Positions 1 to 8,284 are shown, counted from the stretch's first letter. The stretch: DNA of 64,000 nucleotides from an uncultured Pedobacter sp. (GCF_913776295.1 NZ_CAJYOJ010000041.1:1-64000); one strand, 5' to 3'. The notes: generated by a model from the sequence alone, not told the origin. Made by a program: numbers and translations.

Positions 1-22
1 CCCTTCGTTTCCGTTGGGGTTG

Positions 23-52
23 CAAAGGTAAGCATCTTTTCCTAACTTCCAA
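23..52 (-). promoter_or_regulatory. Leftward promoter, third of three tandem copies
   Basis: Minus-strand TTG (50-52), 19 bases, then TACCTTTG (23-30). Three perfect promoters about 110-125 bp apart suggest a highly expressed unit to the left, for example an rRNA operon. That target is inferred because the transcript leaves the window at once. Confidence 0.78.
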
Positions 53-147
53 ATAAAATAAATTTTATTTTTCTTTCTTCTTTTTCTGCATCCTCTTATT
101 TCAATATGCTGCTTTTTTCAGCTTCCCGTTTCTTCCGAACCGGGCTG

Positions 148-177
148 CAAAGGTAGCAATCTTTTTCTATCCCGCAA
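148..177 (-). promoter_or_regulatory. Leftward promoter, second of three tandem copies
   Basis: Minus-strand TTG (175-177), 19 bases, then TACCTTTG (148-155). The spacing is identical to the copies at 259-288 and 23-52. The DNA just downstream is GC-richer than its surroundings, as in all three copies. Confidence 0.78.
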
Positions 178-258
178 TATTTATTTTAAAATAAATCCCG
201 CTTCCCCTATCGCTCACGCACCTTTTCAGTTTATTGCCCTCTCCTCCGGAGCGGGATG

Positions 259-288
259 CAAAAGTAGAAAAAATATATTCAACCGCAA
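259..288 (-). promoter_or_regulatory. Leftward promoter, most upstream of three tandem copies
   Basis: On the minus strand a -33 TTG (286-288) is followed by exactly 19 bases and the -7 element TACTTTTG (259-266). This is the Bacteroidota vegetative sigma consensus TTG-N19-TAnnTTTG. No gene lies between here and the left edge, so the target is outside the window. Confidence 0.75.
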
Positions 289-749
289 AGGTTTTGAAAT
301 GATTAATGGAGGTTTCTACGTAACCCTATGGTTTTCAACGGGAAAAATTTTAATCCGAAACAAAACAATTAGGCGTTCTGCCTGTTTATTGCCGTTCTGG
401 ACGGCTGCAGGAAATGATAATGTCCGTTGGAAGGGCTGGCGAAAAGATCCGTCGACTACGCCCAGGATGACCGACCGGCCGGAGAAAGCCGTTAAACTTC
501 CGAAGTTCCCCTACGCTAAATCCTTTGATACTTCGGAAGACAACCGCCACCCAAACTCCAGCAGGCAGGCGACAGCAGTGGAAAACCTGGAGCAGAGCGA
601 GGATTTGGAGCGGATAGCGGGGATATCCTTATATAGCGGCACAACAACTGCTTTGCTAAAAAAAGCATTAAATAAGTGACTGATACAACTATCGGGATAT
701 TAAACAATAATTAATACTTTTACCGCTTAATAAACCAGCCTTATTATCA
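289..749. other. Intergenic region with a repeat-like end, no convincing gene
   Basis: A 126-codon open frame at 299-679 has no recognisable domain, a random-looking composition and no promoter, so I treat it as non-coding. Positions 609-625 (AGCGGATAGCGGGGATA) resemble the right end of an intergenic element also present at 5538-5650. Nothing else is recognisable. Confidence 0.4.
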
Positions 750-1715
750 ATGAAAATTACGCTTAAAACATACTTACCTTTGCTCTTTATCTTTATCGCA
801 AAGCTTGGCCAGGCTCAGCATTACAAAAATGAGCTCGTAGTGATTACTGAGAATGATGCCTACATTGATATTACGAGCGATAAATATTACACCAATGGTT
901 TTTTTATTCAATACAGGCATGCTTTAAATGGTGAGAACCTGAAGAACGGCCGTAGTAAAGAGGTTATTGGTTTTGAACTCGGTCAGAAAATATACAATCC
1001 TTATTATAGCTACGCTCCTAACCCTGCCCTGCACGACCGGCCTTTTACCGCCTATCTTTATGGTGAGGCCAATTACAGCAGGTTTTACCAAAACAAACAG
1101 CTTTTAAAGGTTTCGGCACAGGTTGGCCTTACTGGTAAGGATGCCCTTGGAGAAGAATTCCAGAAAACTTACCATAAACTGGTTGGCCAAAATCAAATTG
1201 CCGGCTGGGAATATGGATTAAATAGCGAACCCACTTTAAATCTGGGCATAGCATACAACAAGCGTCTGTTGGCTACCCCTAACGAAATCTTTGATGTTAC
1301 CGGAACTACATCAGCAGCGGTGGGCAATGTAATAACCAAAGCAAATATTGGCGCTTTACTCAGATTTGGGAAATTTAATGAAATGGATGGTTCAGCTGCA
1401 TTTAATAGCCTGGTAAGCAACAATCATCAAAATAATGCTAAACGTAAATATGAACTTTTCCTTTCGGTGGCACCACAATTACACGCTATAGCTTATGACT
1501 CCAGCCTACAAGGCGGTCTGCTCCTGAATGATAAGGGACCGATTACCTTTAAGCCGAAGCCAATGGTTTTTACCACGCAGGTAGGTTTAACCTTCGCCAT
1601 TGCACGCTGGACAGCCAATTATACCGCTACCTTTACTTCAAACGAAGTTAAAAACAGTGCCACCGGCTATCGTTATGCCTATTATAGTCTTGCTTACCGT
1701 TTTAGTAAAAACTAA
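750..1715 (+). CDS. LpxR-like outer-membrane lipid A deacylase
   Basis: A 321-residue protein with a Sec signal peptide (about residues 1-22, cleavage near QA-Q). The mature part matches the LpxR/DUF2219 family, outer-membrane barrels that remove the 3'-acyloxyacyl group of lipid A. The signature is present: N35-D36 in ENDAY followed by the DKYYTNG segment at 44-50. The rest shows alternating aromatic/polar strands and ends in the barrel-type YRFSKN. The stop codon overlaps the start of the next gene in TAATG, so the two are probably translationally coupled. Family assignment is good; the true substrate in this organism is inferred. Confidence 0.8.
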   Translation: MKITLKTYLPLLFIFIAKLGQAQHYKNELVVITENDAYIDITSDKYYTNGFFIQYRHALNGENLKNGRSKEVIGFELGQKIYNPYYSYAPNPALHDRPFTAYLYGEANYSRFYQNKQLLKVSAQVGLTGKDALGEEFQKTYHKLVGQNQIAGWEYGLNSEPTLNLGIAYNKRLLATPNEIFDVTGTTSAAVGNVITKANIGALLRFGKFNEMDGSAAFNSLVSNNHQNNAKRKYELFLSVAPQLHAIAYDSSLQGGLLLNDKGPITFKPKPMVFTTQVGLTFAIARWTANYTATFTSNEVKNSATGYRYAYYSLAYRFSKN

Positions 1716-2821
1716 TGAAGAAATTACTCATTTTTATTTTCGTTGTTATAGGCTGCTCATTAACAAAGGCTCAAATTGCTCCTGAAAATCATTCTATCAT
1801 TCTTAAACCCATATTTGGCACACATGTCAATAACGACCAGGGACATTTGTTTCAGGACCAGATTACAGGATTTGATGCGGCTTATTTTAAAGACATCAGC
1901 CAGAACAGTGATAAATGGATCGGATTCAGCGGCGCTCAGTCTTATGGGATCGGTTTTGTTTTTAGGGATTTAAGCAAACTGAAAGGCACAAAAGATACTT
2001 CGGCCAATGCATTCGGACAAGTATATGGCTTAGTGGCCCAGATGGATTTCCAGTTGTTTAAAATCGGAAAAGCCAAATTTAATTTTACGCCTGGCGTTGG
2101 GCTGGGTTACACTAACAAGTATTACTATAATAATACCAAAAACAGGTTTTTGGGAAGTCCGGTTAACGAAATCATTAAAGCAGATTTAGGCATGGAACTG
2201 CCAATCGGAAGATATACTGGTCTATTGGCTGGTTTCGGTTTTCTACATGTGTCTAACGGAGGAGCTACTGTTCCCAATGGTGGATTAAATACAGGGAATA
2301 TCTACATCGGGCTTAAACTCAATAATCCAAAAACCTTAACTACTGCGCAAAAGAGTAATTACACTACTTTACAGCGGAATTCAATTGAGCTTAGTGCCGG
2401 TTTGGGCGCGAGGGGCGTATTTGGCAATAGAGCGAAAAGCTTATACAAAAGCGGGATTTATGCGGGTTACAATTTTTACCTGAATGATGTCATGTCGCTT
2501 AAGGCAGGGGCCGATGCAGTTTATTATTATACCACCTTCGATCCGGATAAATTTAATGATACATTCCAAAACTACGGTACTTCGTATGACAGATGGCGCA
2601 CAGGCCTTAGTATCGGTGCTGACATCAATTTATGGCGGGTAACGGTTGCGGCTCAGATCGGGAAATACATCCACTATAACCGATTGATGGAAAAAGCAAA
2701 CTGGTACTGGACATTTGGACCGACTTTTAATATCACCCCACATTTGGGTTTACAGGCCAAAACCTATATGCACTTTGCCCAGGCTGATTACGTAAACTGG
2801 GGGATCGTATACCGGTTTTAA
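1715..2821 (+). CDS. PagL-like acyloxyacyl hydrolase (lipid A 3-O-deacylase family)
   Basis: A 368-residue predicted outer-membrane barrel ending in Phe. The N-terminus is a signal peptide; cleavage after KA19 seems likelier than lipidation, although VIGC14 resembles a lipobox. The middle carries the PagL-type HxSNG motif (H178, S180, N181) with a following PNGGLN (187-192), in the place of the PagL catalytic His/Ser region. PagL removes the 3-O-linked acyl chain of lipid A. The C-terminal half (after about residue 210) is a second barrel-like portion longer than classical PagL, typical of Bacteroidota homologues. It overlaps the LpxR-like gene by one base and converges with the next gene, overlapping its stop by four bases. 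Confidence 0.75.
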   Translation: MKKLLIFIFVVIGCSLTKAQIAPENHSIILKPIFGTHVNNDQGHLFQDQITGFDAAYFKDISQNSDKWIGFSGAQSYGIGFVFRDLSKLKGTKDTSANAFGQVYGLVAQMDFQLFKIGKAKFNFTPGVGLGYTNKYYYNNTKNRFLGSPVNEIIKADLGMELPIGRYTGLLAGFGFLHVSNGGATVPNGGLNTGNIYIGLKLNNPKTLTTAQKSNYTTLQRNSIELSAGLGARGVFGNRAKSLYKSGIYAGYNFYLNDVMSLKAGADAVYYYTTFDPDKFNDTFQNYGTSYDRWRTGLSIGADINLWRVTVAAQIGKYIHYNRLMEKANWYWTFGPTFNITPHLGLQAKTYMHFAQADYVNWGIVYRF

Positions 2822-3177
2822 TATTGCCCGGTACTGAGCAACACTAAAGTACAGGCCTCAACCGGTTCAATATCATGCAGATCCAGTAATTTCTCCAGTT
2901 CGTAATTTTCGGTTCCGGGATTGAAGATGACTCTTTTTGGTTTTGTAGCCAGAATATAATCGTGGTATTGCGGCTGCAGAGCAGGACCAATATATAAAGT
3001 AATGGTATCTATATCCTGATGGATTTCTCCGGGCTTTTCAATTTCAACACCTGCTACTTCTCCCTTCTTGATGCCAACATTAACAATGTCATGATTGAAA
3101 CGCCTGAGCATATGGGCTGCCTTGTATGCATACCTGGATGGATCTGGCGATGCGCCTATAATTAAAGTCTTTTTCAT
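2818..3177 (-). CDS. CoA-binding domain protein (YccU-like)
   Basis: A 119-residue protein made almost entirely of one CoA-binding Rossmann domain. It begins with a strand and glycine loop (KKTLIIGASPDPSRYA), followed by the expected NVGIKKGEV, hydrophobic DTITLYIGP and VIFNPGTEN segments, as in small stand-alone CoA-binding proteins related to succinyl-CoA synthetase alpha. Cytoplasmic; the cellular role of these proteins is unknown. Its stop overlaps that of the upstream convergent gene. Confidence 0.82.
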   Translation of the reverse strand: MKKTLIIGASPDPSRYAYKAAHMLRRFNHDIVNVGIKKGEVAGVEIEKPGEIHQDIDTITLYIGPALQPQYHDYILATKPKRVIFNPGTENYELEKLLDLHDIEPVEACTLVLLSTGQY

Positions 3178-3228
3178 TTGAGTTTGATTACACAGATTTA
3201 AGGATTACACAGATGATGGTAACACCGT

Positions 3229-3696
3229 TTAAAATTTGGATAACAATGCGATCTGGCCGGAGTGATAGGCGTGGTGCTGTGCCAAACCACTTAAAAGCTC
3301 CGCATTGGTTACCCCGGTGCCTAGCGCCGGATTACGTTCATTTTTTACTTCCTCGTCCCACTGGTTGTCTTTTAAGCTTTCGCATAGGCGGATCAGTTCT
3401 TCGTTCGCAATCTTAAAATCAAAAATAATGCGTTCCCATGCCTGGGCTGTCCGTTCTTCAGGTTCTGGCCAATCACCCCTTTCGGGCTCAGCAGCTGGTT
3501 TACCGATCAACCTGGAAGAAACTTCTTCTGTCCACGCGGTTAAATGCAAGGCTATTTCTGCAATAGAATGCGCACCGGGAACAAAATGACTGAATGCGCC
3601 TTCTGGATTAACGTTATTAAGCGTTTGCATCACATGGTTACCATGCCAGGCATCTCCGTTAAAGGCTTTTTTTATTTCGTTCGTAATACTAAACAT
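3229..3696 (-). CDS. DinB-like four-helix metal-binding protein
   Basis: A 155-residue member of the DinB/DUF1572 superfamily. Histidines sit in the family pattern: H51 in the IALHLTAW helix, and H141 and H145 in the C-terminal HHAYHSGQI helix. Together these form the typical metal site. Members include thiol-dependent transferases and proteins of unknown role; nothing here tells which. A second DinB-type gene lies at 37445-37894. Confidence 0.75.
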   Translation of the reverse strand: MFSITNEIKKAFNGDAWHGNHVMQTLNNVNPEGAFSHFVPGAHSIAEIALHLTAWTEEVSSRLIGKPAAEPERGDWPEPEERTAQAWERIIFDFKIANEELIRLCESLKDNQWDEEVKNERNPALGTGVTNAELLSGLAQHHAYHSGQIALLSKF

Positions 3697-3729
3697 GCCA
3701 AAGTAACAATTGGCATGCTATAAAGTTTG

Positions 3730-5271
3730 TCAAGATGCGTTCAATATTGCATTTGCACAGTTAATTCCATCGATTGCTGCCGAGACAATTCCACCGGCAT
3801 AACCTGCTCCTTCCGCACAAGGATATAAACCTTTTACCTGAGGATGCTGGTAAGTCTCTTTATCTCTCGGAATCCTGACCGGCGAGGAAGTTCTGCTCTC
3901 TACCCCTACCAAAATGGCTTCGTTGGTATAATAACCTTTAATTTTTTTTCCAAACAACGGCAATGCCGCACGCAGGCTATCTGACACGAAATGGGGCAGA
4001 ATATTATCGAGCATGGAACTCTTTGTACCAGGCAGATAGGAGTTTTTTGGTAAATCGATCGATAATTTATTGTTCACAAAATCAACCATTCGCTGTGCAG
4101 GAGCCACCAAATTACCACCGCCGGCCTCAAAAGCCATTTTTTCAATTTCCGATTGAAAATGTAACATTCTTAGCGGATCATAACCTTGAACATCATTTAA
4201 CGTAACCTGCACTACTGTTCCGGAATTGGCATAAGGGTTATTCCGTTTGGATGGCGACCAGCCGTTAACTACAATCTCATTCTCACCAGTGGAACAAGGC
4301 GCAATGATACCCCCGGGACACATACAAAAAGAAAATACCCCACGTGCACCAACCTGCTCAACTAAACTGTAATAAGCTGGTGGTAAAAATTCAGAGCGGA
4401 TATCGCAATGGTACTGCGCCGAATCAATAATGGACTGAGGATGTTCAATCCGTACACCTAAAGCAAACGGTTTTGCCTCAATTAAGATATTTTTACTGTT
4501 CAATAATTCGTACACATCCCTTGCAGAATGACCTGTCGCCAGGATGATGTCATCTGCCCACAACTTTTCCTCAAAATTTATCTCAATACCTTTTACCTTT
4601 CCAAATTCGACTAAAATATCTGTCATCCGGCTATCGAACATCACTTCACCTCCCGCATTCAGGATGGTATCTTTTATCGAAGTGATGATATGGGGAAGTT
4701 TGTTGGTGCCGATATGTGGACGGGCATCGATAGCAATATCGGCCTCAGCGCCGTGATTTACAAAAATCTGAAGTACTTTATTGATGTCGCCCCGTTTGTT
4801 AGAGCGTGTATATAGCTTACCGTCAGAATAGGTTCCGGCACCACCTTCGCCATAACAATAATTAGATTCGGTATTCACCAAACCTTGTTTATTTATGGCT
4901 GCCAGATCTCTCCTTCGCTGTTTAACATCTTTACCTCTTTCGATAATAATGGGTTTTAGTCCATTTTCTATGCATTGCAGGGCCGCAAACAAACCCGCCG
5001 GACCAGCGCCGATAATAATTACAGGTTTGGCATCGCTCACATTGGGATAGTTAATATTATAAACTTCGGGAACAGCTTCTTGATCAACAAAAACTCTTAC
5101 CTGTAAACGGAAAATAACCTTCCTGGAACGGGCATCGATCGATCTTTTCAGAATTTCGTAGCCTTTTATCCTCGTTTCGGAAAGTTTTAACCCATCGGCA
5201 AGTTTTTGTTTAATAACTTCAGCCTGCTCAACCTGATTAGGGAGCAAAGTAATTTCGATGTCTTTTTGCAT
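3730..5271 (-). CDS. FAD-dependent oxidoreductase of the COG2509 type
   Basis: A 513-residue protein. After about 80 residues of N-terminal domain comes the dinucleotide-binding motif VIIIGAGPAGLFAA (GxGxxG at 88-93), then a GGAGTYSDGKL segment, a GHSARDVY motif and a C-terminal GVESRTSSPVRI / EGAGYAGGI region. These are the hallmarks of the large uncharacterised FAD-dependent dehydrogenases of COG2509. Flavin binding is secure; the substrate is unknown. It stands alone between a DinB gene and a 600-base non-coding region. Confidence 0.85.
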   Translation of the reverse strand: MQKDIEITLLPNQVEQAEVIKQKLADGLKLSETRIKGYEILKRSIDARSRKVIFRLQVRVFVDQEAVPEVYNINYPNVSDAKPVIIIGAGPAGLFAALQCIENGLKPIIIERGKDVKQRRRDLAAINKQGLVNTESNYCYGEGGAGTYSDGKLYTRSNKRGDINKVLQIFVNHGAEADIAIDARPHIGTNKLPHIITSIKDTILNAGGEVMFDSRMTDILVEFGKVKGIEINFEEKLWADDIILATGHSARDVYELLNSKNILIEAKPFALGVRIEHPQSIIDSAQYHCDIRSEFLPPAYYSLVEQVGARGVFSFCMCPGGIIAPCSTGENEIVVNGWSPSKRNNPYANSGTVVQVTLNDVQGYDPLRMLHFQSEIEKMAFEAGGGNLVAPAQRMVDFVNNKLSIDLPKNSYLPGTKSSMLDNILPHFVSDSLRAALPLFGKKIKGYYTNEAILVGVESRTSSPVRIPRDKETYQHPQVKGLYPCAEGAGYAGGIVSAAIDGINCANAILNAS

Positions 5272-5877
5272 AACCAGTCAGGTTTTTATCCTGAACGGTT
5301 ACAAAGATAATCATCTGGAAAGAATATTTGTTGATTTCCAGAATACACCCCGAAATTTATTTGCTGCCGAATGCTTAATTTTTCTTTTTTTAAAAAGCAG
5401 TTTCAACATTCCATAGGTCGGTTTCTCCCCGCTCTACCTTCTGCCCCGGTGAAGGCCGGGGGCATCCGTTGGATCGGGTTTAATTAGGTTGTTTTTCTGC
5501 TACTATGCCGGTTTTCTGTGCACACCCCAAAGTTTTTAGCCCCGATCTGAGCAGGCATCCCGATTTTAAGCACCGGTTTGTGTTATACTTTGGTGTGCTT
5601 GCTTATTTCACAGGTTTCTATGGGGATAAAGCGGATGAGCGGGAACGAACATTAAAAAAAAGCGAAAGACCTTGAGCTCCAAAACAAAAAACCAGCTTTG
5701 ATATGCGCCGATTTATTATTCAATTGCCATCAGAATATCGCAAATTTCAACTTACTAAATTCCTGTGGCGCTTGTCAACCTGTCAGATAAATACCGAAAG
5801 TGTAACAAAGGCATGCAATTTGATATCTAATTCGTAAATTGATCAATCAATTCTATTAAAAAGACAAAATCATAAAA
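5272..5877. other. Intergenic region of about 600 bases
   Basis: No open frame with protein-like composition is visible. The left part has a short pyrimidine-rich stretch and GC-rich blocks, the centre carries the repeat-like element at 5538-5650, and the right part (5700-5877) is AT-rich and presumably contains the lemA promoter, which I could not pinpoint. Confidence 0.5.
5538..5650. repeat. Candidate dispersed intergenic element
   Basis: The left end AGCCCCGATCTGAGCAGGC and right end GATAAAGCGGATGAGCGGGA flank a variable centre. From memory this architecture resembles a non-coding element scattered through Bacteroidota genomes (an AGCCC-GAT-GAGC left end and an AGCGGA-AGCGGGA right end). 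A second right-end-like match is at 609-625. The assignment is tentative. Confidence 0.4.
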
Positions 5878-6459
5878 ATGAAAAGATTAATATTTGGATT
5901 TTTAGCTGCAGTTATTGCAGTAAGCACTTTAAGTTCGTGCGGTTATAACAGTATGGTGAAATTGGATGAAAACGTTAAATCGAAATGGGGAACGGTGCAA
6001 ACCCAATACCAAAGAAGAGCAGATTTGATTCCGAACCTGGTAGCTACCGTAAAAGGCGCGGCGAAATTTGAGCAGGGTACGCTGACCGCGGTGACTGAAG
6101 CACGTGCAAAAGCGACACAAATGACCGTGAATACAGATGATTTATCACCAGAAAACATCAAAAAATTCCAGGCTGCACAAGGAGAATTGAGCCAAGCTTT
6201 GGGTAAATTATTATCCATTACCGAAAATTACCCTGAATTAAGAGCTACGCAACAATTCAGCGATTTATCAGCACAATTAGAAAGTACAGAAAACAGGATT
6301 ACAGTTGCCCGTAAAGATTTTAACGATGCGGTGCAAGAATATAATGGCAAAATCAGGTCTTTCCCTACTAATTTAACAGCTGGAATGTTCGGATTTAAAC
6401 CTAAAGGATATTTTGAGGCTGATGCTTCTGCTAAGGATGCACCTAAAGTAGAATTTTAA
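5878..6459 (+). CDS. lemA: LemA family lipoprotein
   Basis: A 193-residue LemA protein. The signal peptide ends in a lipobox (LSSC21), so it is a predicted lipoprotein. The body is the helical LemA domain with the conserved start of the first long helix (NSMVKLDENVKSKWG) and the QTQYQRRADLIPNLV segment; the C-terminal half ends in the conserved FPTNLTAGMFGFKPKGYFEA. LemA genes are commonly next to TPM-domain genes, as here (6545 and 6992). The role is unknown; an envelope quality-control or membrane-repair role is a guess from neighbours. Confidence 0.93.
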   Translation: MKRLIFGFLAAVIAVSTLSSCGYNSMVKLDENVKSKWGTVQTQYQRRADLIPNLVATVKGAAKFEQGTLTAVTEARAKATQMTVNTDDLSPENIKKFQAAQGELSQALGKLLSITENYPELRATQQFSDLSAQLESTENRITVARKDFNDAVQEYNGKIRSFPTNLTAGMFGFKPKGYFEADASAKDAPKVEF

Positions 6460-6476
6460 TATTCCCAACACAACAG

Positions 6477-6522
6477 AAAAGGGGTAGTGAATGTTTATCA
6501 GCTAAACATTTATTACCCTTTT
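6477..6522 (+). terminator. Hairpin between lemA and the TPM genes
   Basis: Left arm 6477-6496 and right arm 6504-6522 pair almost completely (AAAAGGG...AATGTTT with AAACATT...CCCTTTT) around a short loop, and the right arm runs into T residues. It can act as a partial terminator or attenuator after lemA, reducing transcription into the two TPM genes. Confidence 0.65.
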
Positions 6523-6544
6523 TACTTCATATAAAAATAAGTAC

Positions 6545-6988
6545 ATGTCGTTATTTTCAGATATTGAACAAGAAAGAATAGCAAATGCAATCTCCGATGC
6601 AGAAAGAGCAACCTCCGGAGAAATCAGAATTGCCATTGATAAACATTGTGCAGGTGATCCGTATGAAAAAGCCACCGAGTATTTTGCTAAGCTGGATATG
6701 GATAAAACTGCGCAAAGAAATGGTGTGCTGATCTATCTGGCACATGCCGACCATAAATTTGCCATTATCGGTGATATTGGTATCCATCAAGTGGTACCTG
6801 ATAACTTCTGGGAAACCACAAAAATTGCCATGACAGCGCATTTTGCAAAAGGCAATTTGGCCGATGGCATTATTGCAGGTATAGCATTGGCTGGAGAAAA
6901 GTTAGCTTTGTTTTTTCCTCCGCAAAAAGGCGATATTAATGAATTGCCGAACGATATTGTTTTTATGGACAAGCTAGAGAACAAATAA
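6545..6988 (+). CDS. TPM domain protein, cytoplasmic type
   Basis: A 147-residue TPM-domain protein without a signal peptide. The domain starts at once (FSDIEQERIANAISDAERATSGEIRIAI) and holds the expected KLDMDKTAQRNGVLIYLA and FAIIGDIGIH strands. It lies between lemA and a longer secreted TPM protein, four bases before the latter, and so forms an operon with it. TPM domains are named for TLP18.3, Psb32 and MOLO-1. The molecular activity of short bacterial members is not established. Confidence 0.85.
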   Translation: MSLFSDIEQERIANAISDAERATSGEIRIAIDKHCAGDPYEKATEYFAKLDMDKTAQRNGVLIYLAHADHKFAIIGDIGIHQVVPDNFWETTKIAMTAHFAKGNLADGIIAGIALAGEKLALFFPPQKGDINELPNDIVFMDKLENK

Positions 6989-6991
6989 GAG

Positions 6992-7762
6992 ATGAAGAAA
7001 ATATTCCTTTTATCATTATTCAGTTTATTATTCGCCTTTGCTTTTGCGCAGGATTTCCCGGAAAAGCCCAATACTTTGGTCAACGATTATGCTAATGTCT
7101 TATCATCAGATCAGAAACAGGCACTCGAAAATAAACTGGTAACCTTTAACGATTCGTCATCTACTCAGATTGCCGTTGCTATTTTAAAGTCCATTGGCGA
7201 TTATGATATTAATGAATATGCTGTAGAACTCGGCAGAAAATGGGGTGTTGGGCAAAGTGGCAAAAACAATGGCATTATGATCGTAGTGGCCGTGGGCGAC
7301 CGTAAAATCTCCATTCAAACCGGTTATGGTCTGGAAGGTGCTTTACCTGACATTTATGCCAAGCGTATTATTGATAACGATATTAAACCCAATTTTAGAG
7401 CTGGGAACTATTATGCAGGTCTGGATGAAGCGACCACATCCATTATCAAATATACCAGAGGCGAATATAAAAATGATAATCCGAAAGCTTCTTCTAAAAA
7501 AGGTGGTTCAGGTAGCATCGTCATCATTATTATTATTGTAATTGTGATCATCATCATCATACGCAAAGGTGGCGGAGGCGGAAGCGAGGTAATTGGCGGA
7601 CGAGGAGCGTCTAACGCACTATTTTGGGCGATGCTGTTTGGAAGCGGCGGTGGCCGAAGCAGCGGTGGCTGGGGAGGTGGTTCATCTGGCGGAGGCGGTG
7701 GCGGATTTGGTGGTTTTGGCGGCGGCAGTTTTGGCGGGGGCGGTAGTAGTGGAAGCTGGTAG
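6992..7762 (+). CDS. YgcG-type TPM domain protein with membrane anchor and glycine-rich tail
   Basis: A 256-residue protein with a signal peptide 1-19, an extracytoplasmic TPM domain (about 24-155, including NDYANVLSSDQ and NNGIMIVVAVGDRKISIQTGYG), a transmembrane helix at about 175-190 consisting almost only of Ile/Val, and a Gly/Ser tail from about 192 to the end with repeated GGG, GFGG and GGSFGGGG units. The order LemA-TPM-TPM is widely conserved. The isoleucine run and poly-Gly tail come from simple-sequence DNA, which also explains long false frames on the other strand. Confidence 0.9.
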   Translation: MKKIFLLSLFSLLFAFAFAQDFPEKPNTLVNDYANVLSSDQKQALENKLVTFNDSSSTQIAVAILKSIGDYDINEYAVELGRKWGVGQSGKNNGIMIVVAVGDRKISIQTGYGLEGALPDIYAKRIIDNDIKPNFRAGNYYAGLDEATTSIIKYTRGEYKNDNPKASSKKGGSGSIVIIIIIVIVIIIIIRKGGGGGSEVIGGRGASNALFWAMLFGSGGGRSSGGWGGGSSGGGGGGFGGFGGGSFGGGGSSGSW

Positions 7763-7770
7763 CAGTAGTT

Positions 7771-7822
7771 CATAGTCCATAGTCCATAGTCCATAGTCCA
7801 AGTCCATAGTCCATAGTCCATA
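7771..7822. repeat. Heptanucleotide tandem repeat CATAGTC
   Basis: Four perfect copies of CATAGTC (7771-7798), a 6-base degenerate unit CAAGTC, two more perfect copies (7805-7818) and a partial CATA. It begins 8 bases after the stop of the TPM gene. Such tracts change length by slippage; no function is evident. Confidence 0.9.
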
Positions 7823-7841
7823 AGTTGGAACTTTTTTACAG

Positions 7842-7870
7842 TTTGAAAGTTCCACAACGTTATAACTTTG
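7842..7870 (+). promoter_or_regulatory. Promoter of the gene at 7895
   Basis: TTTG at 7842-7845 and TAACTTTG at 7863-7870 give a -33/-7 pair with 17 bases between them, slightly short of the usual 19. The -7 element covers the TTG codon at 7868, which shows that the gene starts at the ATG at 7895 instead. Confidence 0.6.
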
Positions 7871-7894
7871 CAACAATTAAACATTACAACCCTA

Positions 7895-8284
7895 ATGTAC
7901 AGAAGAGATTTAATTACAGCTGAAATACAGAAACTGGCCCAGGTTTTGGCCCGCATTATGGGGCTCAAATTAGAAGGTAAGTTGGCAGAGGCCAATCAAC
8001 TTTTTGATGAAACTATGGCCGGCGGCTTTCAACTGCCAAAAGAAATTCTTGAAAACGAAGACTTCTCTGTTTTTGAAAATTGGCTCGCTGAAGGTAATCT
8101 CCCCCCGGAAAAACTCGACTCGTTAAGCGAATTTTTATACTACGAGTTAGGGGTAAGCCAGGAGCGTAATCAGATCATTGCGCCAAAACTTAATTTAGTG
8201 TATCAATACTTGTCTGATGAGCATAAGATCGTACATTTGGTGAACCTGCACCGACAGAAAACAATACAACAATACCTGCGCTGA
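7895..8284 (+). CDS. Small conserved helical protein of unknown function
   Basis: 129 residues from the ATG at 7895 (MYRRDLITAEIQ); a TTG start at 7868 would lie inside the promoter and is rejected. The protein is mostly helical and soluble, with an N-terminal IQKLAQVLARIMGLK amphipathic helix, an acidic middle and a basic C-terminus (HRQKTIQQYLR). I do not recognise a characterised family. It is followed after 43 bases by a NUDIX gene in the same direction and may be co-transcribed with it. Confidence 0.7.
   Translation: MYRRDLITAEIQKLAQVLARIMGLKLEGKLAEANQLFDETMAGGFQLPKEILENEDFSVFENWLAEGNLPPEKLDSLSEFLYYELGVSQERNQIIAPKLNLVYQYLSDEHKIVHLVNLHRQKTIQQYLR

Noticed and set aside
299-679. 126-codon plus-strand frame near the left end
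   Set aside because: No recognisable domain, random-looking composition, no promoter, and its 3' part coincides with repeat-like DNA.
3213-3416. Short plus frames opposite DinB and other genes
   Set aside because: They are shadows of well-supported genes on the other strand with no motifs of their own.
7411-7995. 194-codon minus frame rich in proline
   Set aside because: It is the reverse complement of the Gly-rich tail of the TPM gene and of the CATAGTC repeat.
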